Translations under genes and position numbers: made by a program
The notes under the pieces: model-generated
What the model saw: the letters and a program-made list of their open reading frames with translations, nothing else
Told to the model about the DNA's origin: nothing
The model's database searches: none
Part shown: piece after piece, positions 35,645 through 44,231 of the stretch
Position numbering within the stretch: position 1 is the first letter of the stretch
Layout of the letters: every line of letters starts with the position of its first letter
Source of the DNA: Nitratireductor sp. ZSWI3
Lineage (GTDB): Bacteria > Pseudomonadota > Alphaproteobacteria > Rhizobiales > Rhizobiaceae
DNA: 64,000 bases
Direction of reading: 5' to 3'
Assembly: GCF_024655565.1 (NCBI RefSeq)
Contig: NZ_JANKOF010000009.1
Location: 19,717 to 83,716, forward strand

Positions 35645-37468
35645 ATGGACAACAACCGCAATTTTCTCATCACGATCGCGCTGTCTGTGCTGATCCTGAC
35701 CGTTTGGCAGGTCTTCTACATGAACCCGCGCATCGAGGAGCAACGCGAGGCAAGCCGGATCGAGGCCGAACAGGCCGCCCAGTCCACGTCCGGCGCCGGC
35801 AGCGCCGGTGGTGAGCAGGCCGACATCCCGACGCCCGGCGCTTCCTCGGGCGGTGCGACCGTTCCCGGCGGTCAGCCGACGGCGCCGACCCCCCAGAACC
35901 GCGCCGCGGCTCTCGCCAGCGCCGAGCGCGTCAAGATCGACACGCCGCGGCTGGCCGGCTCCATCAACCTGACGGGCGCGCGCCTCGACGACCTGCTCCT
36001 CAAGGATTACCGGGTGACGGTGAAGAAGGATTCGCCGAACATCCAGCTTCTCAACCCCTCGGCCCTGCCGGACGGCTATTACGTCGAGACCGGCTATGTG
36101 GGCGATGCGGCCGCTGGCCCGTTGCCGGGCCCCGACACGCAGTGGAGCCTGGCCGAAGGCGAGGCGCTGACGCCCTCGACCCCGATCACCCTGACCTTCA
36201 CCAACGACAAGGGCCTGACCTTCAAGCGCCGGATCGCCGTCGACGAGAACTACATGTTCACCGTCTCCGACACGGTCGAGAACGCCTCGGGCGCACCGGT
36301 GGCGCTGCGCAGCTACGGCCGCACCACGCGCATCGGCACGCCGCAGACTTCGGGCATCTACATCCTGCATGAGGGCCTGCTCGGCGTGACGGGCGAGGAA
36401 GGCTTGCAGGAGATCAAATACTCCAATCTCGAGGAGGAAAAGCGCATCACGCCCGGCAAGTCGTCGGACGGCTGGCTCGGCATCACCGACAAATACTGGG
36501 CCGTGACGCTGGTGCCGCAGGCGGGACGCGAATTCCAGCCGCGCTACAGCTATTCGGGCGAGGGCGCGCCGCGTTATCAGGCCGACTTCCTGACCGACGA
36601 ACTGACCGTGGCGCCGGGCGCCTCGGCCAGCACCGAGACGATGATCTTCGCCGGCGCCAAGGAAGTCGCCCGCATCAACGAGTACGAGAAGGACCGCGGC
36701 ATACGCCAGTTCGACCTGCTGATCGACTGGGGCTGGTTCTATTTCATCACCAAGCCGATGTTCTACCTGATCGACTGGCTCTACAAGCTGCTCGGCAATT
36801 TCGGCCTGGCGATCCTCGCCACCACCGTCGTCGTCAAGCTCATCTTCTTCCCGCTCGCCAACAAGTCCTACAAATCCATGGCGAACATGAAGAAGGTGCA
36901 GCCGGCCATGCTGGAAATCCGCGAGAAATACGCGGACGACAAGATGAAGCAGCAGCAGGCGATGATGGAGCTCTACAAGAAGGAGAAGATCAACCCGATC
37001 GCCGGCTGCTGGCCGATCCTGATCCAGATCCCGGTCTTCTTCGCGCTCTACAAGGTGCTGTATGTGACCATCGAAATGCGGCATGCGCCGTTCTTCGGCT
37101 GGATCCAGGACCTCTCCGCGCCGGATCCGACATCGGTCTTCAACCTGTTCGGCCTGCTGCCCTTCGCGGTGCCGGCGTTCCTGCTGATCGGCGTGTGGCC
37201 GCTCGTCATGGGCATCACCATGTTCCTGCAGATGCGCATGAACCCGACGCCGCCCGACCCGACCCAGGCGATGATCTTCAACTGGATGCCGGTGGTCTTC
37301 ACCTTCATGCTGGCCGGGTTCCCGGCAGGCCTCGTCATCTACTGGGCCTGGAACAACTTCCTGTCGATCGTCCAGCAGGGCGTGATCATGAAGCGCCAGG
37401 GCGCCAAGATCGAGCTGTGGGACAATCTGATCGGTCTGTTCAAGAAGAAGCCGAAACCGGCGGAATAG
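35645..37468 (+). CDS. yidC: Membrane protein insertase YidC
   Basis: A 607-residue inner-membrane insertase. N-terminal helix (NFLITIALSVLILTVWQVFY), a Gly/Ser/Ala-rich linker at about 45-80, the large periplasmic beta domain (about 100-340), then five core helices with FGLAILATTVVVKLIFFPLA, the cytoplasmic helical hairpin rich in K/M/Q, GCWPILIQIPVFFALYKVL and GLVIYWAWNNFLSI. The ATG at 35645 was chosen over an in-frame TTG one codon earlier. Eight bp after rnpA. A terminator follows at 37487. Confidence 0.98.
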   Translation: MDNNRNFLITIALSVLILTVWQVFYMNPRIEEQREASRIEAEQAAQSTSGAGSAGGEQADIPTPGASSGGATVPGGQPTAPTPQNRAAALASAERVKIDTPRLAGSINLTGARLDDLLLKDYRVTVKKDSPNIQLLNPSALPDGYYVETGYVGDAAAGPLPGPDTQWSLAEGEALTPSTPITLTFTNDKGLTFKRRIAVDENYMFTVSDTVENASGAPVALRSYGRTTRIGTPQTSGIYILHEGLLGVTGEEGLQEIKYSNLEEEKRITPGKSSDGWLGITDKYWAVTLVPQAGREFQPRYSYSGEGAPRYQADFLTDELTVAPGASASTETMIFAGAKEVARINEYEKDRGIRQFDLLIDWGWFYFITKPMFYLIDWLYKLLGNFGLAILATTVVVKLIFFPLANKSYKSMANMKKVQPAMLEIREKYADDKMKQQQAMMELYKKEKINPIAGCWPILIQIPVFFALYKVLYVTIEMRHAPFFGWIQDLSAPDPTSVFNLFGLLPFAVPAFLLIGVWPLVMGITMFLQMRMNPTPPDPTQAMIFNWMPVVFTFMLAGFPAGLVIYWAWNNFLSIVQQGVIMKRQGAKIELWDNLIGLFKKKPKPAE

Positions 37469-37486
37469 ACGTTCCGACTGAAGAAG

Positions 37487-37508
37487 AGCCCGCCCAGTGC
37501 GGGCTTTT
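37487..37508 (+). terminator. Rho-independent terminator after yidC
   Basis: AGCCCGC (37487-37493) and GCGGGCT (37499-37505) form a hairpin with a CCAGT loop, followed by TTTT. Confidence 0.9.
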
Positions 37509-37557
37509 CCTTTGTTGGAGCGACAGATGCGCAGACCCGGCTGCGGGGCCGGATCCT

Positions 37558-38184
37558 CTACCCTGTCATTTCGCGCAGCACCATGCGCTTGTAGTCCTCC
37601 ACGAGCCTGCGGCCCTCGTCCTCGCCGACCTGGAGGGCGAGCCGCATGGTGGCCTCGCCCAGATGCATGATGAGGAAGGCCGCCGAGCGTACCTCCTGGC
37701 GGTCGCGATGCGGGGCAACGCGCATCATCGCGCCGGCGAGCAGGTCGCCGTTCTCCCGCGCATCGTCGAGATCGAGATCACTCAGCATCTTGTCGGCCTG
37801 CATGCCCGACCAGATGTCGCGCATCACCGGTTCGGCAAGGAACATTGCGTAATAGGTGTCGACCAGCTCGGTGAAGGCACGCTCAAGCTCGGCGGTGGTC
37901 GTCACGCTCTCCAGCGCCTCGCTGATGCAGTCGCGGCCGATCGCGTTGTAGTGTTCGGCAAGCGTGCGGATGATGGCCGCCTTGTCCGGAAAATACTGAT
38001 AGAGCGAGCCGATCGAGATGCCGGCGCGGGAGGCGATGTCGCTCATTTTCATCTGGTCGCTGCCCGCCGCTTCGATGACCTCGGTCGCCACCGCCAGGAT
38101 ACGCTCGAAGCGCTCGCGGCTGCGTTTCTGGCTCGGATGCCGCCGGGCGGCCGGAGCCGGCTCGATCAGCTGTGCCTTTTCCAT
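37558..38184 (-). CDS. TetR/AcrR family transcriptional regulator
   Basis: A 208-residue repressor from the ATG at 38184 (MEKAQLIEP), with a good Shine-Dalgarno GGAG 11 bases upstream; an ATG nine bases earlier is also possible. HTH region: RFERILAVATEVIEAAGSDQ, MSDIASRAGISIGSLYQYFPDKAAIIR. The ligand domain is unassigned. Divergent from an NmrA-like gene across a 112-bp region with inverted repeats, the usual arrangement of a TetR with its target. Confidence 0.92.
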   Translation of the reverse strand: MEKAQLIEPAPAARRHPSQKRSRERFERILAVATEVIEAAGSDQMKMSDIASRAGISIGSLYQYFPDKAAIIRTLAEHYNAIGRDCISEALESVTTTAELERAFTELVDTYYAMFLAEPVMRDIWSGMQADKMLSDLDLDDARENGDLLAGAMMRVAPHRDRQEVRSAAFLIMHLGEATMRLALQVGEDEGRRLVEDYKRMVLREMTG

Positions 38185-38220
38185 GTTGCCCATCTCTCCG
38201 CTCCGAATCCCCAAACCTGC

Positions 38221-38277
38221 TTGACAGAAATAATATGAGGATTTATCACGTTTGTAAATGTGAGATTTTCTCATATT
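38221..38277. promoter_or_regulatory. Operator/promoter region between tetR-like and nmrA-like genes
   Basis: A candidate promoter toward the NmrA-like gene: TTGACA (38221-38226), 17 bp, TATCAC (38244-38249). Overlapping it, AATATGAG (38232-38239) and CTCATATT (38270-38277) are perfect inverted arms. A closer pair TGAG/CTCA lies inside at 38261-38273. The AT-rich symmetric site fits binding by the divergent TetR. Confidence 0.6.
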
Positions 38278-38296
38278 TCCCTCCAGGAGAGCATCC

Positions 38297-39160
38297 ATGG
38301 CTTCCCAGAAAAAACAGACGCAAAAGCCCATCCTCGTCACCGGCGGCACTGGCAAGAGCGGTCGCCGCCTGGCGGCGCGGCTGAGCGCCGCCGGCATCCC
38401 TGTCCGGATCGGCTCGCGCAGCGCCGAGATTCCGTTCGACTGGGAGAATCCCGCCACCTGGGATGCCGTGCTCGACGGCGTCTGCGCCGCCTATCTCAGC
38501 TATTTCCCCGATCTTGCGCTGCCGGGAGCGGCAGAAACCGTCGAGGCCTTTGCGCGGCTTGCCGTTGGCAAGGGCATCAAGCGCCTGGTGCTTTTGTCCG
38601 GCCGCGGTGAGGACGGTGCGGAGGAGGCGGAACGCCTGCTGCGGGACACCGGAGCGGAGTGGACCATCCTGCGCGCCAGCTGGTTCTTCCAGAACTTCAG
38701 CGAGGCGTTTCTCGTCGACGCGATCCATCGGGGCGAGATCGCCCTTCCGGTCGGCGACGTGCGCGAGCCGTTCATCGATGCGGAGGACATCGCCGACGTC
38801 GCCTTCGCCGTCCTGACGCAGGACGGTCACGCCGGAGAGCTCTACGAACTCACCGGCCCGCGCCTGATGAGCTTTGCCGATGCGGTGGCCGAGATCAGCG
38901 AGGCCGCCGACCGCGACATCCAGTTCGTGCGGATCTCGACCGGCGATTTCACCGCCGACATGCATGCGCAGCGGCTGCCGCAGCCCTTCATCGAGCTGCT
39001 TCTGGAGCTCTTCACCCAGGTGCTCGACGGCCGCAACGAAAGCCTCGCGGATGGCGTCGAGCGCGTTCTCGGGCGCCCGCCGCGGGATTTCTGGGCCTAT
39101 GCCGACGAGACCGCGGCGACGGGCGTATGGAGCGGGGAGAGGGCGGCCATCGCCTCATGA
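38297..39160 (+). CDS. NAD(P)-binding protein (NmrA-like/atypical SDR)
   Basis: A 287-residue protein of the NmrA/QOR2-like atypical short-chain dehydrogenases. N-terminal dinucleotide motif ILVTGGTGKSGRRLAARL, sugar-contact arginine RIGSRSAEIPFDW, then RLVLLSGRG and WTILRASWFFQNF, and PFIDAEDIADVAFAVL. Such proteins sense NAD(P) ratio or reduce quinones/aldehydes; the reaction is not evident. Regulated most likely by the divergent TetR gene. Confidence 0.9.
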   Translation: MASQKKQTQKPILVTGGTGKSGRRLAARLSAAGIPVRIGSRSAEIPFDWENPATWDAVLDGVCAAYLSYFPDLALPGAAETVEAFARLAVGKGIKRLVLLSGRGEDGAEEAERLLRDTGAEWTILRASWFFQNFSEAFLVDAIHRGEIALPVGDVREPFIDAEDIADVAFAVLTQDGHAGELYELTGPRLMSFADAVAEISEAADRDIQFVRISTGDFTADMHAQRLPQPFIELLLELFTQVLDGRNESLADGVERVLGRPPRDFWAYADETAATGVWSGERAAIAS

Positions 39161-39306
39161 CGGGCTTTCGCCGGGAGCGCCTTGTTCCCGGCGCTTCGGT
39201 CGGCAAGATAGACTGAATGCGCAGCTTCGCGCACTTTTCGGTCGGCGCTGTTGACAAATGCATCGGCAGTCTTGATGCCGTTCGGAGCGATATTGGAGTG
39301 AATGGC

Positions 39307-39987
39307 GTGAACGCATCGACAGAAGACGCGGCAGCGGGCGGCGCAAATCCGGACCGCACGATGTTCCTGAGGCCGTGGATCTTCATCCGCGGAGCGCCGT
39401 CGATGAAGTTTCTGCCGCCCGAGGGACCGCCGGAAGTGGCCTTTGCCGGTCGGTCCAATGTCGGCAAGTCCTCCCTCATCAACGCGCTTCTGTCGCGGCG
39501 CGGCCTCGCACGCACCTCCAACACGCCGGGCCGCACGCAGGAACTGAACTTCTTCGTGCCCGACGGCTATTCCGGCGAAGGGGACGACCTGCCGCCCATG
39601 GCGCTGATCGACATGCCCGGCTACGGCTTTGCCCAGGCGCCGAAGGCGCAGGTGGATGCCTGGACGAGGCTCGTGTTCGATTATCTGCGCGGCCGGGTGA
39701 CGCTGAAGCGCGTCTTCCTGCTGATCGATGCCCGCCACGGCATCAAGAAGAACGACGAGGAGGTGATGGACCTGCTCGACAAGGCCGCGGTGTCCTATCA
39801 GGTGGTGCTGACCAAGACCGACAAGATCAAGTCCCCGGCCGTGGCGAAGCTCATGGCCGAGACCGAGGCGCGACTGAAGAAGCGGGCCGCGGCCTTCCCC
39901 GAGATCGTCGCCACCTCGGCGGAGAAGGCGCAAGGCATAGACGAACTGCGCGATGCGCTGGCGCGCGCGGTGAACGGGGCGCGCTGA
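39307..39987 (+). CDS. yihA: Ribosome biogenesis GTP-binding protein YihA/EngB
   Basis: A 226-residue essential GTPase of the TrmE-Era-EngA-YihA superfamily. G1 [19 protein letters not shown]2 [10 protein letters not shown]3 [13 protein letters not shown]4 [10 protein letters not shown]5 ATSAEKAQG. The start taken is GTG at 39307, with Shine-Dalgarno GGAG eight bases upstream; a GTG nine bases earlier and a longer ATG frame exist. Function: maturation of the large ribosomal subunit. Confidence 0.95.
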   Translation: MNASTEDAAAGGANPDRTMFLRPWIFIRGAPSMKFLPPEGPPEVAFAGRSNVGKSSLINALLSRRGLARTSNTPGRTQELNFFVPDGYSGEGDDLPPMALIDMPGYGFAQAPKAQVDAWTRLVFDYLRGRVTLKRVFLLIDARHGIKKNDEEVMDLLDKAAVSYQVVLTKTDKIKSPAVAKLMAETEARLKKRAAAFPEIVATSAEKAQGIDELRDALARAVNGAR

Positions 39988-40002
39988 CGGCGCCGGAGCG
40001 TC

Positions 40003-40515
40003 TCAGGACGGCGTGGTGCGGCCGGGCCTGAAGGTCATCGCCACGCCGTTGATGCAATGGCGCTTGCCGGTGGGCGGCGGTCCGTCGTCGAAGATGTGGC
40101 CGAGATGGCCGCCGCAGCGGCGGCAGTGGCATTCGGTGCGCGTCATGAAGAACGAATTGTCCTGCCGCGTGCCGATGGCATCGGGCAGGGATTCCCAGAA
40201 GCTCGGCCAGCCGGTGCCGGAATCGAACTTGGCTGCTGAGGAATAGACGGGCAGGTCGCAGCCGGCGCAATGGAACAGGCCGGCGCGCTTCTCGTCGTTG
40301 AGAGGGCTTGAAAAGGCGCGTTCCGTATCCTCCTGCCGCAGCACGGCAAACTGCCTGTCGGTGAGGATCCTGCGCCATTCCTCCTCGGTTCGGGTGACCT
40401 CGAAGGTCTCGGCCATGGCCTTGCCGCCAGGCCGGTCGCGCACGACAAAGGCGCCGCCCGTCAGCGCCGCAAAGGCGCCGGCGGTGCCGTAGAGAAAATG
40501 ACGGCGTTTCATCAT
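40003..40515 (-). CDS. msrB: Peptide-methionine (R)-S-oxide reductase MsrB, probably exported
   Basis: A 170-residue MsrB that repairs oxidised methionine. An N-terminal twin-arginine-like signal (KRRHFLYGTAGAFAALTGGAF) suggests export to the periplasm, possibly folded through Tat. Domain: LTDRQFAVLRQEDTERAFSS, zinc cysteines CAGCDLPVY and CRRCGGHLGH, FDSGTGWPSFWE, and the catalytic cysteine in RHCINGVAM. Convergent with engB. Confidence 0.95.
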   Translation of the reverse strand: MMKRRHFLYGTAGAFAALTGGAFVVRDRPGGKAMAETFEVTRTEEEWRRILTDRQFAVLRQEDTERAFSSPLNDEKRAGLFHCAGCDLPVYSSAAKFDSGTGWPSFWESLPDAIGTRQDNSFFMTRTECHCRRCGGHLGHIFDDGPPPTGKRHCINGVAMTFRPGRTTPS

Positions 40516-40618
40516 CCTGCTCCTTGCTCGATCCTGTTTCCCGCATGCCTGCAGGATCCTTAGGCCGGGGCGGTCATCACCGGCAAGTCAAGGAGCCGTG
40601 AGGTTCTGGTCCTGACCC

Positions 40619-40633
40619 TAGTGGTGCGATCCC
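40619..40633. repeat. Remnant of the palindromic element (left end only)
   Basis: TAGTGGTGCGATCCC is identical or nearly so to the left end of the elements at 8783 and 11817, but neither the hairpins nor the right end follow. It lies in the msrB-argB gap. Confidence 0.6.
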
Positions 40634-40739
40634 AGACCAACTGGCCCATGCTTTTTTCGCGGCGGCTGCGGCCAGGTCATTTCACTCAGGCCCAAAATGC
40701 TCTATGAAACCGCCGTTTTGTCTCTGGGGAAGATCGGCG

Positions 40740-41633
40740 ATGACGAATACGGCGGAAACAGCGGAAGCCCAGGCCCAGGTCCTCTCGGCGGCGCTGCCCT
40801 ACATGCAGCGTTACGAGAACAAGACGGTGGTCGTGAAATATGGCGGCCATGCCATGGGCGACGCCGCACTGGGACAGGCCTTTGCCCGCGACATCGCACT
40901 CCTCAAGCAGTCGGGCATCAGCCCCATCGTCGTGCATGGCGGAGGCCCGCAGATCGCCGCGATGCTGAAGAAGATGGGCATCGAATCGAAATTCGAGGGT
41001 GGCCTGCGCGTCACCGACGAAAAGACCGTCGAGATCGTCGAGATGGTGCTGGCCGGCTCCATCAACAAGGAGATCGTGGCGCTCATCAATGCCGAGGGCG
41101 AATGGGCGATCGGGCTGTGCGGCAAGGATGGCAACATGGTCTTCGCCGAAAAGGCGCACAAGACGGTGACCGACCCCGATTCCAACATCGAGCGCGTGCT
41201 CGATCTGGGCTTCGTCGGCGAGCCGGTCGAGGTCGACCGCACGCTGCTCGACCTTCTCGCCCATTCGGAGATGATCCCGGTCATCGCTCCGGTGGCCCCG
41301 GGCCGCGACGGCCACACCTACAACATCAATGCCGACACCTTCGCCGGCGCCATCGCCGGCGCCGTGCGTGCGACACGTCTGCTGTTCCTGACCGACGTGC
41401 CGGGCGTGCTCGACAAGGACAAGCAACTGATCGACGAGCTGACGGTCGCCGAGGCGCGCGCGCTGATCAGGGACGGGACGATCTCGGGCGGCATGATTCC
41501 CAAGGTCGAGACCTGCATTCAGGCCATCGAGCGCGGCGTCGAGGGCGTCGTCATCCTCAACGGCAAGACGCCGCATTCGGTGCTGCTCGAACTCTTCACC
41601 GAACACGGCGCCGGCACGCTGATCGTGCCCTAG
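40740..41633 (+). CDS. argB: Acetylglutamate kinase
   Basis: A 297-residue enzyme that phosphorylates N-acetyl-L-glutamate, the second step of arginine synthesis. Motifs: [69 protein letters not shown] and [10 protein letters not shown]. The ATG at 40740 was chosen over one 36 bases upstream because it follows a GGGGA and fits the family N-terminus. The TAG stop overlaps a partial rhizobial repeat. Confidence 0.97.
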   Translation: MTNTAETAEAQAQVLSAALPYMQRYENKTVVVKYGGHAMGDAALGQAFARDIALLKQSGISPIVVHGGGPQIAAMLKKMGIESKFEGGLRVTDEKTVEIVEMVLAGSINKEIVALINAEGEWAIGLCGKDGNMVFAEKAHKTVTDPDSNIERVLDLGFVGEPVEVDRTLLDLLAHSEMIPVIAPVAPGRDGHTYNINADTFAGAIAGAVRATRLLFLTDVPGVLDKDKQLIDELTVAEARALIRDGTISGGMIPKVETCIQAIERGVEGVVILNGKTPHSVLLELFTEHGAGTLIVP

Positions 41634-41675
41634 AGCGGGATAAGGAGAAGCGTGAAGCGGTTTTCCGCCCGCATA
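41634..41675 (+). repeat. Partial copy of the rhizobial GAAGCGGTTTTCCG repeat
   Basis: AGCGGGATAAGGAGAAGCGT then GAAGCGGTTTTCCGCCCGCAT, matching the first part of the composite element at 29371 but without the closing arm. It marks the boundary between argB and the unusual three-paralogue locus. Confidence 0.7.
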
Positions 41676-41703
41676 CAGCACGTGATCCGGAGCGCCGGTT
41701 CCT

Positions 41704-42519
41704 CTATTGCGGTGCCGCCTGGGCTCCCGTCATTGACGGCTCGGCCGCTTCGGTGACGGTGACCTTGAAGAAGTCGCCCTGAATGAGAAACTCCTCGACG
41801 CCGGGCGTCGTCGCGGTGAACACGATGGCGCGTGCCGGCGTTATCCCCTTGCAGAACTTGCTGTTGCGCCGTGCCAGCCCGCCATCGGAAAAGACGCCGG
41901 TCCGCGCGGCCGGCAGGGCGCCGAAGACCTCCGGCCATTCTCGCGGCAATTTCCCGCAGTCGCCGCGCTCGGCATGGATCGTCCGGCTTTCGCCGACGAC
42001 CATGCGCACTTCGGGCGTGTATGCGTAGAGCGGCGCGTTGTCGGCAGGCCCTCCCCATGGCCGCCAGTCCGAGGCGAGCAGCGCGCCGGTTCCCACCCCG
42101 AGGCAGAACAGCAGCGCTCCCGCCGCCATCGTCTGCGGGCTGGGCCAGCTTCGATCTCTGCCGGGATTGGCTTTCTTGTCTGTGCCGGCCGGCTGGGCCG
42201 GATCGGCCGCCTCCTCGTCTTCCTCGTCTTCGCTCGCCTGCCGATAAAGCGCGTGCCAGCGCGCCGACAGTTCGGGGTCCTCCTCCACCTTGAGCAACTG
42301 CTCGAGGATCCTGAGGCTGCGCAGGCGTGGAATGTGCCGGCCGGAACGCCAGTTGTTGAGGTTGCGTATGGCGGTTTCGAATTCCCGCTGGCCGCCTTTG
42401 TTGGACAATTCGCAAAAGCGGCTGGCAAGCGATGCGGTGTCCAGAAAGCCGGCGCGATTGCACAACTCGTCCAGAAGGACGTTCCAACGGGTGATATGCT
42501 CGTATCTCTGTTCGCCCAC
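41704..42519 (-). CDS. Membrane-anchored putative DNA-binding protein with SDGGL domain, paralogue A
   Basis: Unrecognised family. From the GTG at 42519 (Shine-Dalgarno AGGGGG just before; aligns with the start of paralogue B) it has 271 residues; an ATG at 42570 adds 17. Residues 8-95 form a predicted helical DNA-binding-like region (WNVLLDELCNRAGF, FETAIRNLNNWRSGRHIP, LKVEEDPELSARWHALYR). An acidic linker EDEEDEE, one transmembrane helix (about 131-150), then an outer domain with a cysteine pair 35 residues apart and GVFSDGGLARR. The layout is that of ToxR-like one-component regulators. 28 bp after paralogue B, same strand. Confidence 0.75.
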   Translation of the reverse strand: MGEQRYEHITRWNVLLDELCNRAGFLDTASLASRFCELSNKGGQREFETAIRNLNNWRSGRHIPRLRSLRILEQLLKVEEDPELSARWHALYRQASEDEEDEEAADPAQPAGTDKKANPGRDRSWPSPQTMAAGALLFCLGVGTGALLASDWRPWGGPADNAPLYAYTPEVRMVVGESRTIHAERGDCGKLPREWPEVFGALPAARTGVFSDGGLARRNSKFCKGITPARAIVFTATTPGVEEFLIQGDFFKVTVTEAAEPSMTGAQAAPQ

Positions 42520-42547
42520 CTTTACCCCCTTTTCCTGAACCGTATCG

Positions 42548-43303
42548 CTACTGCGTCGCCAAGACGACATCGAGCTTTATGTAGCTGCCGAACAGCCGTA
42601 TCTCGTCCGTTCCGGGCCTTTGGCCAGTGAACCTGACGCCCCGTACGATCACTTCTTTGCCGCACGCCCTGACCACTTCCCTGGCAAGCCCACCATCGGA
42701 GAACACACCGAGGGATGTGGCCGGCATCTCGGCGGCGATCTGCTCCCAGCCGGGCGGCCGGCGGTCGCAGCCGCTGAGCGCGCCGAAGATCAGGTGGCTG
42801 ACGCCGACCGGCACGCGCACGCGCCCTTCGAAATTGACCGTCGGCAGGCTGCGGAACGCGGCCTCCCGATTGCTCTTGACCGAGGCGAAAACCAGACCTG
42901 AGCCGAACAAAAGGGCCATGCCGGCCATGGTCCAGCCCTGGATCAGCCGCATTCCGTTTGCAGGGGCTCCTGCGGGATCGGCAGCGGAGGCCGGGGATCC
43001 ATCGGAGCCCTGTTTCTGGGCGAGACGGTAGAGGGTGAGCCAGCGCCGCTCCAGCTTGGGATCGGATTCCACCTCGAGCAGTTGTGCCAGCGCCGCAAGG
43101 TTCCTTCTCAGCGGCAGGCGCTGCCCCGACCGCCAGGTCCGCAGCTTCTTCTTTGCCGCTTCGAAATCCTGCCGCCTGTTCTTGCCGAGGTGCGCGCACA
43201 ACTCGCCGGCCGGCTGCGTGTTGTCATACCAGCCGCGTCGGTTGCAAAGCGCATCGAGCAGTTTGTGCCAGGTCTCGAATTGATCCCAGCCTTGCGGGTT
43301 CAT
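42548..43303 (-). CDS. Membrane-anchored putative DNA-binding protein with SDGGL domain, paralogue B
   Basis: A 251-residue paralogue of the next gene. N-terminal region aligns throughout: FETWHKLLDALCNRRGW, C20 and C36 at the same positions as in A, FEAAKKKLRTWRSGQRLPL, LEVESDPKLERRWLTLYRLA. Linker rich in Ala/Ser/Pro, transmembrane helix about 121-141, then an outer domain: RVRVPVGVSHLIFGA, C179, GVFSDGGLARE, C214, VRFTGQRPGTDEIRLFG. C179-C214 spacing is 35, as in A and the lipoprotein. No database family comes to mind. First gene of the pair, divergent from the lipoprotein. Confidence 0.78.
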   Translation of the reverse strand: MNPQGWDQFETWHKLLDALCNRRGWYDNTQPAGELCAHLGKNRRQDFEAAKKKLRTWRSGQRLPLRRNLAALAQLLEVESDPKLERRWLTLYRLAQKQGSDGSPASAADPAGAPANGMRLIQGWTMAGMALLFGSGLVFASVKSNREAAFRSLPTVNFEGRVRVPVGVSHLIFGALSGCDRRPPGWEQIAAEMPATSLGVFSDGGLAREVVRACGKEVIVRGVRFTGQRPGTDEIRLFGSYIKLDVVLATQ

Positions 43304-43329
43304 GTTTCAGCCCTCTCCGATCCTGCATG

Positions 43330-43392
43330 CAGTTTTCCGCCAGTTTCCGGGAATGGCAAGCGAACCCGGGTTCCGTTTTCGCGCAGTTTCCG
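43330..43392. promoter_or_regulatory. Direct repeats and palindrome between paralogue B and the lipoprotein
   Basis: The 195-bp divergent gap holds three copies of CAGTTT(T)CCG (43330-43339, 43341-43349, 43384-43392) and a perfect 12-bp palindrome GAACCCGGGTTC (43362-43373). They are natural candidates for binding by the encoded regulators. No promoter hexamers fixed. Confidence 0.5.
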
Positions 43393-43498
43393 ACAATCGC
43401 CGTATTTTGCGGACGACGGGAAGGCAAAAGCGGGGAAGCTGCGGGGGCGGCGATGGCGCGACCACGCCGCCTCGCAGGCAACATCAAGGGGACCATCC

Positions 43499-43837
43499 AT
43501 GAACCATCGTTTTGCACTCCTGTTTCTCGTTCCTCTCGCGGGCTGCGTCAGCGCCGGCAGCGCCGACGTAACCCGTGAGCTCGCCGTGGGAGAGACGAGG
43601 CACATCACAGCCTATCGCGCCGATGGCTGCGGTGCGCCGCCGCCGAGCTTTGCCGCCATTGCGGGGAAGCTGCCCCGTTCGGAGATCATCCGCTACTCCG
43701 ATGGCGGTCTTTCCAGCCGCGTGAGCAACCAGTGCAAGACGCGGGTGCCCACCCGGGCGGTCAACGGGACCGGTATCAAGGCCGGTTCCGAAGTGAAGCG
43801 GTATCAGTCGGGCACCGTGGCGATCGTGGTGAAGTGA
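43499..43837 (+). CDS. Lipoprotein consisting of an SDGGL domain, paralogue C
   Basis: A 112-residue predicted lipoprotein. Signal with lipobox LAGC (C16). The mature part is one copy of the outer domain of paralogues A and B: LAVGETRHITAYRADGCGAP, RYSDGGLSSRVSNQCKTR, VPTRAVNGTGIKAGSEVKRY. C44 and C79 are again 35 apart. Shine-Dalgarno AAGGGG lies before the ATG. Function unknown; it could compete with or deliver a ligand to the membrane proteins. Confidence 0.8.
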   Translation: MNHRFALLFLVPLAGCVSAGSADVTRELAVGETRHITAYRADGCGAPPPSFAAIAGKLPRSEIIRYSDGGLSSRVSNQCKTRVPTRAVNGTGIKAGSEVKRYQSGTVAIVVK

Positions 43838-43891
43838 TCGGCTGATAGCCGATCATCCAGGCACATATCCGAGCAAATATCAGGTGTGACC

Positions 43892-44188
43892 ATGAACACG
43901 AAGAAGATCCTTTCCAAAGCCTCCTGCTGCCTGATCGGGCTCCTTTTGATCACCTCTTCAGCAGAAGCATGTGCAAGCATGTCTGCATCGCACAGAGGAT
44001 TAAATAATAATGGAACATACTATAACGTAGTTAACAATTGCGGATACAATGTAATAATTCATTTTTATGGGGGATTCGATTCGACTGGACGAGCAAAAGA
44101 TAACAACTTCTTTGTGGCACGTGGAAGGAACAGTCAGACGTTTATTTATGATCCCCAGCCGAGGAGTTATCGTGTTTCGAGGCAATAG
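43892..44188 (+). CDS. Small exported protein, 98 residues (unrecognised)
   Basis: From the ATG at 43892; a GTG six bases earlier is in frame. Signal peptide about residues 1-28 (CCLIGLLLITSSAEACA). The mature part is short and Asn/Gly/Tyr-rich: YYNVVNNCGYNVIIHFYGGFD, RNSQTFIYDPQPRSYRV. The VNNCGYNV pattern resembles small secreted domains of unknown role in rhizobia. The gene body is clearly AT-rich relative to the window (runs such as ATTAAATAATAA), suggesting acquired DNA. Confidence 0.72.
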   Translation: MNTKKILSKASCCLIGLLLITSSAEACASMSASHRGLNNNGTYYNVVNNCGYNVIIHFYGGFDSTGRAKDNNFFVARGRNSQTFIYDPQPRSYRVSRQ

Positions 44189-44231
44189 ATAGAAAAGGAG
44201 AAGGAGCATCGAATAGAAGGGCGCACAGGGA

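Noticed and set aside
40003..40515. Cytoplasmic MsrB
   Set aside because: The KRRHFLYGTAG start followed by a hydrophobic stretch is a twin-arginine-like export signal, so a periplasmic protein is more likely.
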